DNA of 64,000 bases. Origin: Psychrobacter sp. Choline-02u-9 (GTDB lineage: Bacteria; Pseudomonadota; Gammaproteobacteria; Pseudomonadales; Moraxellaceae). The position numbers and the translations under genes were made by a program. Shown here one piece after another: positions 1 through 8,375 of the stretch. Under the pieces are notes generated by a model. It worked only from the letters and a program-made list of their open reading frames with translations, ran no database searches and was not told where the DNA came from. Every line of letters begins with the position of its first letter. The first letter of the stretch is position 1. Location of the stretch: positions 124,001-188,000 of the forward strand of contig NZ_PJBF01000058.1 in NCBI RefSeq assembly GCF_002836505.1. Reading direction: 5' to 3'.

Positions 1-1
1 C

Positions 2-121
2 TTACAAAACTATAGTAGCGTGGCTATGTTGCTAGGTTATGTCATTAGTTTAGATCGCCACTTAAAGCAGCCTAGTCATCTTATATGTCAGCAACATTTG
101 GACATTGGTATTATTAAGTGA
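2..121 (+). CDS. 3' end of an unidentified gene (partial)
   Basis: An open frame enters from the left edge and stops with TGA at 119-121, leaving a C-terminal tail of 39 residues. It contains a short hydrophobic patch (SVAMLLGYVISL) followed by a polar end. No family can be recognised from so short a tail. It lies on the same strand as the McrBC genes but a MITE-like element separates them. It could also be a chance open frame. Confidence 0.3.
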   Translation, partial: LQNYSSVAMLLGYVISLDRHLKQPSHLICQQHLDIGIIK

Positions 122-125
122 TTGG

Positions 126-233
126 TATAGTCAGTTCAATATAATTTGGATACAAGGAAGCCGAGTGAAAGTACTACAAATAGTAGACTAAGCGAGACTG
201 ACACCGTATCTAATATATAGAGGGTTGACTATA
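126..233. mobile_element. MITE-like element with imperfect terminal inverted repeats
   Basis: The left 28 bases (126-153, beginning TATAGTCA) match the reverse complement of the right 28 bases (206-233, ending TGACTATA) at 20 of 28 positions. The outer 8 and the last 5 positions are identical. The 108-bp interior has no open frame of note. This is the structure of a small non-autonomous element. No clear target duplication is visible and no second copy was seen in this window, so the mobile origin is inferred. Confidence 0.45.
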
Positions 234-279
234 GTTACCATGCCAATAGACAGCCACGTTATAATGACAAAATGTTAGC

Positions 280-1797
280 ATGTCTATTTCAAACCTGTTT
301 TCAATGCCGCTGGATAATGTTATGCCTGATATGTCTACTCATGAACCGACCAATATTATTTATACGGGCGTTGCTGGTACAGGTAAAACCTATAGATTAC
401 TGCAAATCGCGAAGCAATATACCGACTATCTACCCAAGGCTGAAAATGAAGACTTATTAGCACAGCTGCTGCAAGGTCTAAGCTGGCGCGAAGTCTTGTG
501 TCTGGTGTTTTTAGATTTACGTGCTGAACAACAGGATTTGTTAAAGGTACGAGAAATTATTGATCATCCTTTTTTTATGACCAAAGCTGCTCAGAACTCA
601 CGTGAGAAAAATCTGGATAGTACAGCTTGGTTAGAGTTACGCAGACATAGCCCTACGAACTCTCAAACAGTCAGTTTTGATAACCGTGCTAGCCAAGCTT
701 ATTTTGATAAAGACAATAGTGGATCATGGTATTTATTACCTGAGTGTATAGTGCTACTAGAAGATTTATCGCAGCGATTAGCAGAGTTTCAGCAGGCACA
801 GCGTGACAACCAAGCCCATCAAAATCAAAACATTGCTCAGCAACGCTTTAGTATGGTGAGCTTCCATCAAGCCTACGGTTATGAAGAGTTTGTAGAAGGT
901 ATACGGCCTGTCATGAGTGGCACCGCTCAAGCAAATAACAGCCACTCTAATCAAACTCAAATGAGTTACGCGGTGCAAGATGGAGCATTCCTGAAGCTAT
1001 GTCAACGCGCAGCCCGTAACCCTCAGCAGCGTTACGCCATGCTGATTGATGAGATTAACCGTGCTAACGTGTCACGAGTGTTTGGTGAGCTTCTCAGTTT
1101 GATAGAGCCTGATAAACGAGCGGGCAAGCCAAATGCGATGACAGTAAGTTTGGCGTATTCTGGACGTGCCTTTAGTGTGCCTGCCAATGTCGATATTTAT
1201 GCCACTATGAATACCCAAGATCATTCTTTAGCGCCACTTGATATGGCGTTACGTCGACGTTTTCGTTTTATTGACTGTCCACCGCAGCCTAATTTACTAT
1301 CGATAATTTATGACAGCAATGACATTGATACTGGCCTATCTGACGGTTCAGAAGCAGCTATGATAGATTTGAGTAAATTACTAACAGGTTTGAATAGACG
1401 TATCGTGCAAACACTGGGAATAGAAGCACAGTTAGGTCATGCGTTTTTATTTACCGTCACTCAATTAGAGCAATTACAAACGGCTCTCGTTGAACAAATT
1501 ATTCCTCAATTGGCTCAAGCAGCTGGTGGCCAAATTACGGTGCTGCAGTATATCTTTAGAGATGAGCAGCAACCGACGAGCAAGCAGTTCGTACAGGACA
1601 GTCAAGCATTGATGAATGACGACTTGTATAATCCGATGGGCAACCAAAACAATGCTTCCGCTGAACACCAAATGTTTGCAGGGCAGGGTTCTTTTCTTGG
1701 TCAGTCTATGAATGTGAATAGTTATACTATCAATGCCGATTTGATTGCTAGGGATGGTGAGTTTAATAATGCTGCTATCTATCAGCGTTTGTACTAG
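280..1797 (+). CDS. mcrB: McrB-like AAA+ GTPase of an McrBC restriction module
   Basis: This is the nucleotide-driven motor subunit of a modification-dependent restriction system. It would assemble as a ring and hand DNA to the McrC nuclease. The sequence shows a Walker A motif GVAGTGKT at residues 30-37, a Walker B-like LIDEINRAN with D257 and E258, and the McrB signature MNTQDHS at 310-316 followed by a basic LRRRFRF stretch. Between Walker A and B lies a long insert of about 200 residues. Classical McrB has an N-terminal DNA-recognition domain before the ATPase; here only about 25 residues precede Walker A, so target recognition must reside elsewhere or be lost. No good ribosome-binding site was found, and ATGs at codons 9, 15 and 18 are alternative starts. 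The mcrC partner begins 15 nt downstream. Family assignment is secure; specificity for methylcytosine is inferred only. Confidence 0.85.
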   Translation: MSISNLFSMPLDNVMPDMSTHEPTNIIYTGVAGTGKTYRLLQIAKQYTDYLPKAENEDLLAQLLQGLSWREVLCLVFLDLRAEQQDLLKVREIIDHPFFMTKAAQNSREKNLDSTAWLELRRHSPTNSQTVSFDNRASQAYFDKDNSGSWYLLPECIVLLEDLSQRLAEFQQAQRDNQAHQNQNIAQQRFSMVSFHQAYGYEEFVEGIRPVMSGTAQANNSHSNQTQMSYAVQDGAFLKLCQRAARNPQQRYAMLIDEINRANVSRVFGELLSLIEPDKRAGKPNAMTVSLAYSGRAFSVPANVDIYATMNTQDHSLAPLDMALRRRFRFIDCPPQPNLLSIIYDSNDIDTGLSDGSEAAMIDLSKLLTGLNRRIVQTLGIEAQLGHAFLFTVTQLEQLQTALVEQIIPQLAQAAGGQITVLQYIFRDEQQPTSKQFVQDSQALMNDDLYNPMGNQNNASAEHQMFAGQGSFLGQSMNVNSYTINADLIARDGEFNNAAIYQRLY

Positions 1798-1812
1798 CAG
1801 GATGACTGTTCA

Positions 1813-3330
1813 GTGATAACGAATAATCCATATTACGCCAAAGAGCACGCTATTAGGGCAAACAGTCGCCAGACTCGTATCCCTAACAGTATTGCCACCA
1901 TGAATGTTATCACCGTGTTTGAGCATCAACGTTTGACCGTGTATGATTTTTTGCAAGCATCTGACTTCGATTGGCTAATGGTACAAGAGTTTGCAGTATT
2001 TACTATCAAGCGTAAGCAAGGGCAATGGCAGCTTAAGGTTGGGCACTATATTGGGATTATTCTCCTACCTAGTGGCATAACGCTTGAGATATTGCCAAAG
2101 CTAAATCAGTCTACTCAGAGCAATGATATCGTCCAGACCCGTCATTGGGTACAGGGTATGCTATCGGATTTAATTCATCTTGATGCGCATAACAATCGTA
2201 AGCTACCCAATACGAAAAATTTCGGTCAGTTTAGTTCCCAGTCCACTCCTTTACCGTTGAAAGTATTGCCTATATCAGATTGGCTGATTGAGCAGTTTTT
2301 GCAGCGTTTAATGGATTATCAACCAACCAAGCATTATCAGGCTCAGATTGAAAATCAGGCATCCTTGCAAGGTCGACTGCTCATCAAAGAGCAACTGCGT
2401 CACAATAGTATGCAACCGCATAAGTTCATCTGTAAAAGTAGCGTATTAAGTCACGACATGTTGGCCAATCGGTTGATTAGGAGTGCCTTGGTTTACTTGA
2501 TGCCTTTATTACCCCAGTTTATTTCTTCAAAATTGTTGCAGCCATGGCAGCAAGTGTCTACGCTAAACAACTGCGAAATGCAGCAGATAGCGGTAATATA
2601 TGCTCAAGCAAAGCGTCAGCTAGACGTTCAACCACTCCAAAAGCAAAAACTGCACGCCGCGCAGCAGTTAGTAGACTTGGCATACTGGTTACTAAAACAG
2701 ACGACAGCTGCGACAGGTAACGGTATTGATCCAAGCAGACAAAATAGCTCTCAGCTAAGATTATGTTTATTGATTGATATGAATCAAGCTTTTGAGCAAT
2801 GGGCAAGTCAGCGTATTGCATCGATGTTTCAACAGATTAGTAGTAGTTACCGTCCTTTTTATCAGACCCAAAGTGTCTGGCTTAACGATGCTGAAGGACT
2901 AGCATGCTTATCTATACGGCCTGATTTGCTGATATTTGAAACCGTCTCTGATGATTGCCAAAACCAAAACGATATAGCAGCTAGTCAAACTACAGCCACA
3001 GAAAAGAACAAAGGTCGCTACAGTCATGTCATCGATATTAAGTGGAAATACTTACCGCATGCCGCTGCAGTTAGTGCGAGCGACGCTTATCAATTGACCA
3101 GCTATGCACAAGCTTACTTGGCGGGGCAGGTCTGGTTGGTTTATCCGGTGCTAGGTAGTGATAGGCAGCCAGTAGCGCTCAAGCAGCAAACTCATTATGG
3201 TAGTAATGATAGCAGTAGCGATGATGTTAAAAGCAATAAATCAATTAATGCCCATTTATGGTTAATGCCATTTGATGTTTTGACAGGCACACTCAACGGT
3301 GAAGTACTGCCACATTTGGACAAAGCTTAA
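1813..3330 (+). CDS. mcrC: McrC-like 5-methylcytosine restriction nuclease subunit
   Basis: This is the partner of the upstream McrB-like motor. McrC family proteins bind the McrB ring, stimulate its GTPase and carry a PD-(D/E)xK endonuclease domain. The C-terminal half shows the nuclease signature: D371 in RPDLLIF, then D408-I-K410 in VIDIKWKYL, followed by a QLTSYAQAYL helix typical of these folds. The N-terminal region (about residues 30-150) matches the McrC adaptor part that contacts McrB. The frame opens with GTG at 1813, 15 nt after the mcrB stop, so the two genes are probably cotranscribed. A polar insert at about residues 375-400 splits the catalytic residues. The length of 505 aa exceeds the E. 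coli protein. There is no other restriction or methylation gene nearby. Confidence 0.85.
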   Translation: MITNNPYYAKEHAIRANSRQTRIPNSIATMNVITVFEHQRLTVYDFLQASDFDWLMVQEFAVFTIKRKQGQWQLKVGHYIGIILLPSGITLEILPKLNQSTQSNDIVQTRHWVQGMLSDLIHLDAHNNRKLPNTKNFGQFSSQSTPLPLKVLPISDWLIEQFLQRLMDYQPTKHYQAQIENQASLQGRLLIKEQLRHNSMQPHKFICKSSVLSHDMLANRLIRSALVYLMPLLPQFISSKLLQPWQQVSTLNNCEMQQIAVIYAQAKRQLDVQPLQKQKLHAAQQLVDLAYWLLKQTTAATGNGIDPSRQNSSQLRLCLLIDMNQAFEQWASQRIASMFQQISSSYRPFYQTQSVWLNDAEGLACLSIRPDLLIFETVSDDCQNQNDIAASQTTATEKNKGRYSHVIDIKWKYLPHAAAVSASDAYQLTSYAQAYLAGQVWLVYPVLGSDRQPVALKQQTHYGSNDSSSDDVKSNKSINAHLWLMPFDVLTGTLNGEVLPHLDKA

Positions 3331-3451
3331 TATCATTATCAATGACAGCGTGAATGACTAATGGATAAAGGGTCTGGCTGTCACTATTTTGGCGAAATTG
3401 ACGTAATTTTAAAAAAATTAGCGATTATTTGAAATTAATCGAAAATAGGTG

Positions 3452-3480
3452 TTGACACAATCGCCTTTACCCCTTAATAT
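3452..3480 (+). promoter_or_regulatory. Sigma-70 promoter of the tRNA cluster
   Basis: TTGACA at 3452-3457 and TAATAT at 3475-3480 are separated by exactly 17 nt, close to the consensus. The element lies about 90 nt upstream of tRNA-Pro and is followed by GTGCACC. It is the best sigma-70 promoter I could read in the window and probably drives all three tRNAs. Confidence 0.8.
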
Positions 3481-3568
3481 GTGCACCTCGATAGCGAGGA
3501 ACATTAACAAGTTAGCGGCATTGCCAACAACGAGTTGATTAACAAACTATCGTGATAATAGAAAATTT

Positions 3569-3645
<77 letters not shown>

Positions 3646-3648
3646 TCT

Positions 3649-3677
3649 ATTTTAAGAGCCTTACAGGCTTTTTTTTA
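3649..3677 (+). terminator. Weak hairpin with T-run after tRNA-Pro
   Basis: An AAGAGCC/GGCTTTT stem with a five-base loop is followed by a run of T. The short stem suggests partial termination or a processing signal between tRNA-Pro and tRNA-Arg. Confidence 0.45.
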
Positions 3678-3750
3678 TGTATAACGGTTTAGTTTCTGAT
3701 ATAGTAAAATATATCGTAAAGTAAACTTAGTATATAAAAGTCCTCTAAGA

Positions 3751-3827
3751 GCGCCTGTAGCTCAGCTGGATAGAGCATCTCCCTTCTAAGGAGGTGGCCG
3801 CAGGTTCGAATCCTGCCAGGCGCACCA
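3751..3827 (+). tRNA. tRNA-Arg (anticodon TCT)
   Basis: A 77-nt cloverleaf with acceptor stem GCGCCTG/CAGGCGC, D-arm TAGCTCAGCTGGATAGAGC, anticodon loop CTTCTAA (TCT, reading AGA/AGG), T-loop GGTTCGAATCC and encoded CCA. It is the second gene of the cluster. Confidence 0.97.
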
Positions 3828-3867
3828 TTTAGCCTGCAAATCTTGCCTATTCTTTGGCAATAGTTAT

Positions 3868-3944
3868 GGCGGTTGTAGCTCAGTTGGTAGAGCCCCGGGT
3901 TGTGATCTCGGTTGTCGTGGGTTCGAGTCCCATCAGTCGCCCCA
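3868..3944 (+). tRNA. tRNA-His (anticodon GTG)
   Basis: The cloverleaf has acceptor stem GCGGTTG/CAGTCGC, anticodon loop TTGTGAT (GTG), T-loop GGTTCGAGTCC and encoded CCA. The extra G(-1) at 3868 faces C73, as is characteristic of tRNA-His. It is the last gene of the cluster. Confidence 0.97.
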
Positions 3945-3992
3945 TATTTTATTCTGCATTACCTTCATATAAAGATATATAAGTAATACCAC

Positions 3993-4015
3993 TCGCCCTT
4001 GATGGCGATTTTTTT
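3993..4015 (+). terminator. Rho-independent terminator of the tRNA cluster
   Basis: TCGCC (3993-3997) pairs with GGCGA (4004-4008) and is followed directly by a run of seven T. Confidence 0.8.
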
Positions 4016-4370
4016 GTGCCTATTTAATTTTATTTTTGCATTGTATTTATAAGATTAAACAGGTCAAAATTGATAGCACCTTCAATACTAGATAATTCCC
4101 CAAATTTTTATCAACACTTCCTATAGGTTTTCCTTAAGGTCTAGTATGACCATACCTACTCTATTACTGTTTAGTAAATCTAATCAGTAAATAGACATGA
4201 CGTTTTAAATGATGCATTATGCTTAAGTGTTATCAAATCCATATTATTTAATAAGAATTATTTATTGGAGCACGCATTGGCATAGAGCAAATCGAAAGAA
4301 CTTGTTATTAAGAATATTATTATTTTTTAAGATGAATCGTTATTAATCTGCATTATTGAGGAATTGATTG
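4016..4370. other. Intergenic region upstream of the AraC-family gene
   Basis: About 355 nt of A+T-rich sequence between the tRNA terminator and the regulator gene. Apart from the ribosome-binding site GAGGA at 4358-4362 I see no open frame, repeat or RNA structure worth naming. Confidence 0.6.
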
Positions 4371-5306
4371 ATGGACGCACTGAGTGTATTGCTGCAAAAC
4401 GTGCATTTATTTGAGACTAAGTATTATCGTCTAAATGGCACTGGCAATTGGTCTTATTCTATTACTAGAAAGGACACCATTTTATTTTACTTAGTAATGT
4501 CTGGCGGTTTTTGCATTGATGTTGGTAATGGTCTACGAGAAGCTCGCGCTGGCGACATGATCATGATTCCGAATGCGCACAAACATGTGAGTTACGCACT
4601 CAACCATCATGGCGAGGTTGCTGAGTCGCTTGATGAACTATTGAGCAATTGCCCTGAGCGTACACTTGATATTGATGGCGATGGAGACCCCAATTCATCT
4701 TTGATACTGATCGAATGTAAGTACGACAAAGAGATGATTAATCCTCTGTTGTCGGTACTGCCACCGATATTACCGGAGCTCAATGATGCCGCTGACGGTC
4801 GGTTTGAAGTGATTGATGTAGAGATAAAGCTGCTAACACTAGAAGCTGAGCGTGAGCGTATGGGCAAAACGGCTGTGATCAATCATTGGGCAAGCATCAT
4901 GATGATTGAATGTTTGCGCGTTTATATTGAAAGCTTGCCTGAAGCCACAGAAAACTGGCTCAAAGCTATGAAGGATCCATTTCTGACCAAGGCGCTAGCT
5001 GCAATGCATGGCGCACCGAGTGAAAGCTGGACCATTCATCAGCTTGCCGAAGTAGCAGGGATGTCACGTTCCAGCTTTGCACAGCGTTTCAAAGACACTG
5101 TTGGTATGCCGCCACTGACTTATCTGATTGATTACCGCTTACGATTGGCGGCTCGCTATTTACGCTTACAGCAAAACAGTATTAGCCGTATCAGTGAAAT
5201 GGTGGGCTACGCCTCAGATTCGACTTTTAGTCAGGCATTTAAACGTGTGTATGGTGTTTCGCCAAAAGCATACCGTCAGCAGTATCGACAGAACAATCTT
5301 GCATAG
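4371..5306 (+). CDS. AraC-family transcriptional regulator
   Basis: A 311-aa DNA-binding regulator. The C-terminal 100 residues form the AraC/XylS double helix-turn-helix: WTIHQLAEVAGMSRSSFAQRF is the first recognition unit and RISEMVGYASDSTFSQAFKRVYGVSP the second. The N-terminal part (about residues 15-80) has a cupin-like AraC-binding pattern with YLVMSGGFCIDV and GDMIMIPNAHKH, and an unusual acidic DIDGDGDPNSS stretch near residues 100-112. The ATG at 4371 is chosen because GAGGA lies 8 nt upstream; a TTG immediately before it is in frame but badly spaced. The gene stands alone, followed by its own terminator, so neither the inducer nor the target can be told from the context. Confidence 0.85.
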   Translation: MDALSVLLQNVHLFETKYYRLNGTGNWSYSITRKDTILFYLVMSGGFCIDVGNGLREARAGDMIMIPNAHKHVSYALNHHGEVAESLDELLSNCPERTLDIDGDGDPNSSLILIECKYDKEMINPLLSVLPPILPELNDAADGRFEVIDVEIKLLTLEAERERMGKTAVINHWASIMMIECLRVYIESLPEATENWLKAMKDPFLTKALAAMHGAPSESWTIHQLAEVAGMSRSSFAQRFKDTVGMPPLTYLIDYRLRLAARYLRLQQNSISRISEMVGYASDSTFSQAFKRVYGVSPKAYRQQYRQNNLA

Positions 5307-5353
5307 CTTCAGTTGCTGTTTATTTAAGTTATTTAAGTAGAATCTCGACGATA

Positions 5354-5390
5354 AGCGCTAAGGTCATCTATATGTCCTTGGCGCTTTTTT
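5354..5390 (+). terminator. Rho-independent terminator after the AraC-family gene
   Basis: A 10-bp stem AGCGCTAAGG/CCTTGGCGCT (one G-T pair) with a 12-nt loop is followed by six T. Confidence 0.8.
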
Positions 5391-5625
5391 AATTTGTGAA
5401 TATATATTGTTTATAAACGTTGAGTCACTCATATCTATAAGATCTTTGGTAACTTGCTATGGCTATTTTAGTTAAGGGCAGCTGACAATGAGTCTGTGTT
5501 CAGGTACTATGGGTTGATGAGTCGTCGAGACAAAAGCGTTGATGTTGTAGCGCGTTATATGTCCTTATACGATAAGCATATAAAAGGATCGAGACGATGT
5601 TTATTTTCGCTGCTGATGGTATGTT
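5391..5625. other. Intergenic region upstream of the unknown gene at 5626
   Basis: About 235 nt without a recognisable gene. No convincing ribosome-binding site precedes the ATG at 5626, so the exact start of the next gene is uncertain. Confidence 0.4.
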
Positions 5626-6687
5626 ATGACTGAACCGACCGCAAAGCTAAATGCAGGAAACAATGGCCAACAAGAGGCTGCTGCACCTGCTAAAACAGAA
5701 AGTAATGTTGATAAAAACAATGCTGTAGAGAACCCGCATGTCGGCAAAGAGGCGCCGAAAAATGAGCCGGTAGAGACACCTGATAAGGCGGCATTATTGA
5801 CGATGTTTACCTTGTCAGATATCGAGGCGGTAGCAACTGAAGCAGTAATATCTGAGTCATCCGATAGTCTTACAGTAGCTGCAAAACCTGTGGCGCAAGA
5901 AACCAATGTCGCTACGCAGCGTGTTGCGCTTTATCGTGTTCAGCATGAGCGTACTCGACTGTTATATATGGCATCTGCCAATACGCGTCCTACTTACTTA
6001 GTACAAACCCTGAAGCCACAATTCGCAGAATATCAGCAATATTTACTTGCGCAGCAGCTCGATAAACGTGGGTTGATGGATACGGATACGCTCGAAAGAC
6101 TCTGGCAGCAGCTGCATGTGGTCGATGACATTATTGCAGATATCGTGCGTCATATGCCTGCACAGCAGCCCGCCGGTTGGCAGCTGACGACTCAAGATGG
6201 TCGCAACCCATTGTGCTTTGCTACAGTCGGTAAGTTAAAGCACGGCAAGCCAATTCGCGACCAAGGTAGCCTCAACAGCTATGTACTTGGGCACTTTGGC
6301 GTGAGTAGCTTTACCTACGATCGAGGCTATTATATCGGTCATGTGGTTGGTTATTTATTCAGCTGTTATTATTGTGCTCACTTGTCGATTACTTATGGCG
6401 TCACAGCCCTTGGCCAGCAAGTCGTGGCTGACTATGATTACGCCAGTCTTGAGACACCACATATGGTTAGATTATTACAAGGTCTCGACGGTTATTGCAA
6501 AAAACGTATTTATCAGTTGGCCGTTATTTGTGCGCGCTTGAGCGTTTTCGCGAGTGATAAACGTATTGAAAGAATGCTAATCGCTGAGGTTAATGATTTT
6601 GATAAAAAGCTACAGCAGCAGCATCTGGATGTCTTATTATTACAAGGTTTGATGCCTGATAGTAACGACTCAACGCCACTTTTTTAA
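5626..6687 (+). CDS. Uncharacterised protein with low-complexity N-terminus
   Basis: I do not recognise this 353-aa protein. Residues 1-100 are rich in Ala, Glu, Asn, Lys and Pro and look disordered. From about residue 100 onward it becomes a folded, mainly helical domain with QHERTRLLYMAS, QFAEYQQYLLAQQL and LERLWQQLHVVDDIIADIV segments. A Tyr/Cys-rich patch (GYLFSCYYCAHLSITYG) sits at about residues 244-260 and a second helical part (LLQGLDGYCKKRIYQLAVICARL) follows. There is no signal peptide, no clear transmembrane segment and no nucleotide-binding motif. The codon pattern looks like that of its neighbours. It lies upstream of gspF with an 83-nt gap, so cotranscription with the secretion gene is possible but no functional link is shown. 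Confidence 0.75.
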   Translation: MTEPTAKLNAGNNGQQEAAAPAKTESNVDKNNAVENPHVGKEAPKNEPVETPDKAALLTMFTLSDIEAVATEAVISESSDSLTVAAKPVAQETNVATQRVALYRVQHERTRLLYMASANTRPTYLVQTLKPQFAEYQQYLLAQQLDKRGLMDTDTLERLWQQLHVVDDIIADIVRHMPAQQPAGWQLTTQDGRNPLCFATVGKLKHGKPIRDQGSLNSYVLGHFGVSSFTYDRGYYIGHVVGYLFSCYYCAHLSITYGVTALGQQVVADYDYASLETPHMVRLLQGLDGYCKKRIYQLAVICARLSVFASDKRIERMLIAEVNDFDKKLQQQHLDVLLLQGLMPDSNDSTPLF

Positions 6688-6770
6688 GCGTCACATGTCA
6701 AATTAATAAATTTCTATTAAGTCATAAATTATAACTGTCTACTTGTAAGCCTCTTAGGATATCTGTTGCC

Positions 6771-7973
6771 ATGCCTGCCTATCATTTCAAAGCGCTTGAT
6801 GACCACGGTGTTGTCCAAAAAGGCTTGCTAGAGGGGGATTCTGCGCGGCAAATTCGCCAGCAGCTGCGTGATAAGCAATGGATGCCCGTTGAAGTCAACC
6901 CTGTCAATGACAGACAAAGTCAGAGCAAAAACCGCTACAAAAAACCGTCTGCATACGAGTTGGCATTGCTGACACGTCAGCTATCTGTATTATTGGCAGC
7001 GGGTATCCCACTTGAGGAAACCTTGGCAGCGGTTGCTAAACAATCTCCAAAGACTCATATCAAATCCCTGATGCTTGCAGTACGCTCACATGTCTTAGAA
7101 GGGCTCAGCTTAGCACGTGCTTTGCAACAAGCCGCTAGCTTTCCGCCTTTATATATCGCTACGATTGCTGCAGGCGAAAAATCTGGTCACCTCGACCTTA
7201 TCCTCAATCAGCTAGCAGACTACACCGAAAACCGTTTTGCGCTCCAAAAGAAAATTCAAGGGGCCATGGTCTATCCAATTGTCCTGATGGTAATGGCAAT
7301 TGCAGTAATTATGGGGCTAATGAGTTTCGTTGTGCCCAAAATTGTCAAAGTTTTTGAGCAGTCTGAGCAAGCGTTGCCTTTAATTACTCAAATTGTTCTC
7401 ACGCTATCGAATATCATTACTCAGTGGTGGTGGTTGATACTATTGGTATTGGCAAGTACCGCATTTTTATTCTATCGTTTTGCCCAAACGCAAGCAGGTA
7501 AATTAACCATTGATAGCGTGGCACTAAGATTGCCGATACTAGCTAGATTGTCGAGAGGATTGAATGCCGCGCGGTTTGCCAGTACCCTTGCGATACTAGT
7601 ACGCTCAGGGGTGCCATTGATTGAGGCATTACATATCGGTGCTGCGGTCACGACCAATTTGCATATCCAAAAAACCATTATCACTGCGGCTGATAGGGTC
7701 ACAGAAGGCTCTAGTTTGTCTAGCCAGCTAGAGAAATCTACTTACTTTCCACCGATGATGGTACAGATGATAAAAAGCGGAGAAAACTCAGGCGAGCTTG
7801 AAAATATGCTGAGCCGTGCCGCCAATATGCAGGAAGCAGAAGCAACCAATTTTATCAGCACCTTATTATCATTACTTGAGCCTTTAATGCTGGTGTTGAT
7901 GGGCGTAGTAGTTATGATTATTGTAATGGCGGTTATGCTACCTATCGTTAATATGAACGATTTAGCAGGCTAG
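6771..7973 (+). CDS. gspF: Type II secretion inner-membrane platform protein GspF
   Basis: This is the polytopic platform protein of the general secretory pathway, which couples the GspE ATPase to pseudopilus assembly. At 400 aa it has the usual family length. The opening MPAYHFKALDDHGVVQKG is the classic GspF/PilC start. The two repeated cytoplasmic T2SSF domains lie at about residues 65-190 and 270-390, with signature segments AGIPLEETL and SGVPLIEAL. Membrane segments lie near 170-195, 215-235 and 370-390. The strong resemblance to GspF rather than PilC comes from the N-terminal extension and the gspG gene downstream. Other gsp genes are absent here, so the system is probably scattered over the chromosome, as is known in Acinetobacter relatives. 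Confidence 0.9.
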   Translation: MPAYHFKALDDHGVVQKGLLEGDSARQIRQQLRDKQWMPVEVNPVNDRQSQSKNRYKKPSAYELALLTRQLSVLLAAGIPLEETLAAVAKQSPKTHIKSLMLAVRSHVLEGLSLARALQQAASFPPLYIATIAAGEKSGHLDLILNQLADYTENRFALQKKIQGAMVYPIVLMVMAIAVIMGLMSFVVPKIVKVFEQSEQALPLITQIVLTLSNIITQWWWLILLVLASTAFLFYRFAQTQAGKLTIDSVALRLPILARLSRGLNAARFASTLAILVRSGVPLIEALHIGAAVTTNLHIQKTIITAADRVTEGSSLSSQLEKSTYFPPMMVQMIKSGENSGELENMLSRAANMQEAEATNFISTLLSLLEPLMLVLMGVVVMIIVMAVMLPIVNMNDLAG

Positions 7974-8375
7974 GTTCAGTCGCTAGCCTATGATTCATTA
8001 TGCTATTCATATACAGATAGCTTTCCTATTTCAAAATTTCTATTTTAACTCTCCTTCACTCTACTCATATCACCTCACTTGCTTGCTAAGCCTTGGACTA
8101 GCTTTCTTAAGGTTTGCTTACTGTTGTATATTGTTGAACGAACGCTATTTTTGCTATGGCAAACATAAGCGCCGCGCTATAGTAAGCACGAATCAATAGT
8201 CATACAGTTGGTGCCATTCAATATTTAGCTTCGGCTGAAATAGCAAACTCAAACTAGGCGCAGCGCTGGATAAAAATAAAACCATGGTTTATAGTGACAA
8301 TAGTTTCAGAACTCATTGATATATCATTGATGAGAGCCACAATAGAACGCCACTTTTACTATTTACATAACTGTG
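7974..8375. other. Intergenic region between gspF and gspG
   Basis: About 400 nt with no supported gene. A 10-bp perfect palindrome TGATATATCA sits at 8317-8326. A short frame at 7990-8199 has no ribosome-binding site and an implausible composition. Because of this gap gspG probably has its own promoter. Confidence 0.5.

Noticed and set aside
7990..8199. A 69-codon frame between gspF and gspG.
   Set aside because: No start signal, Tyr/Leu/Phe-rich translation and no similarity to a known family.
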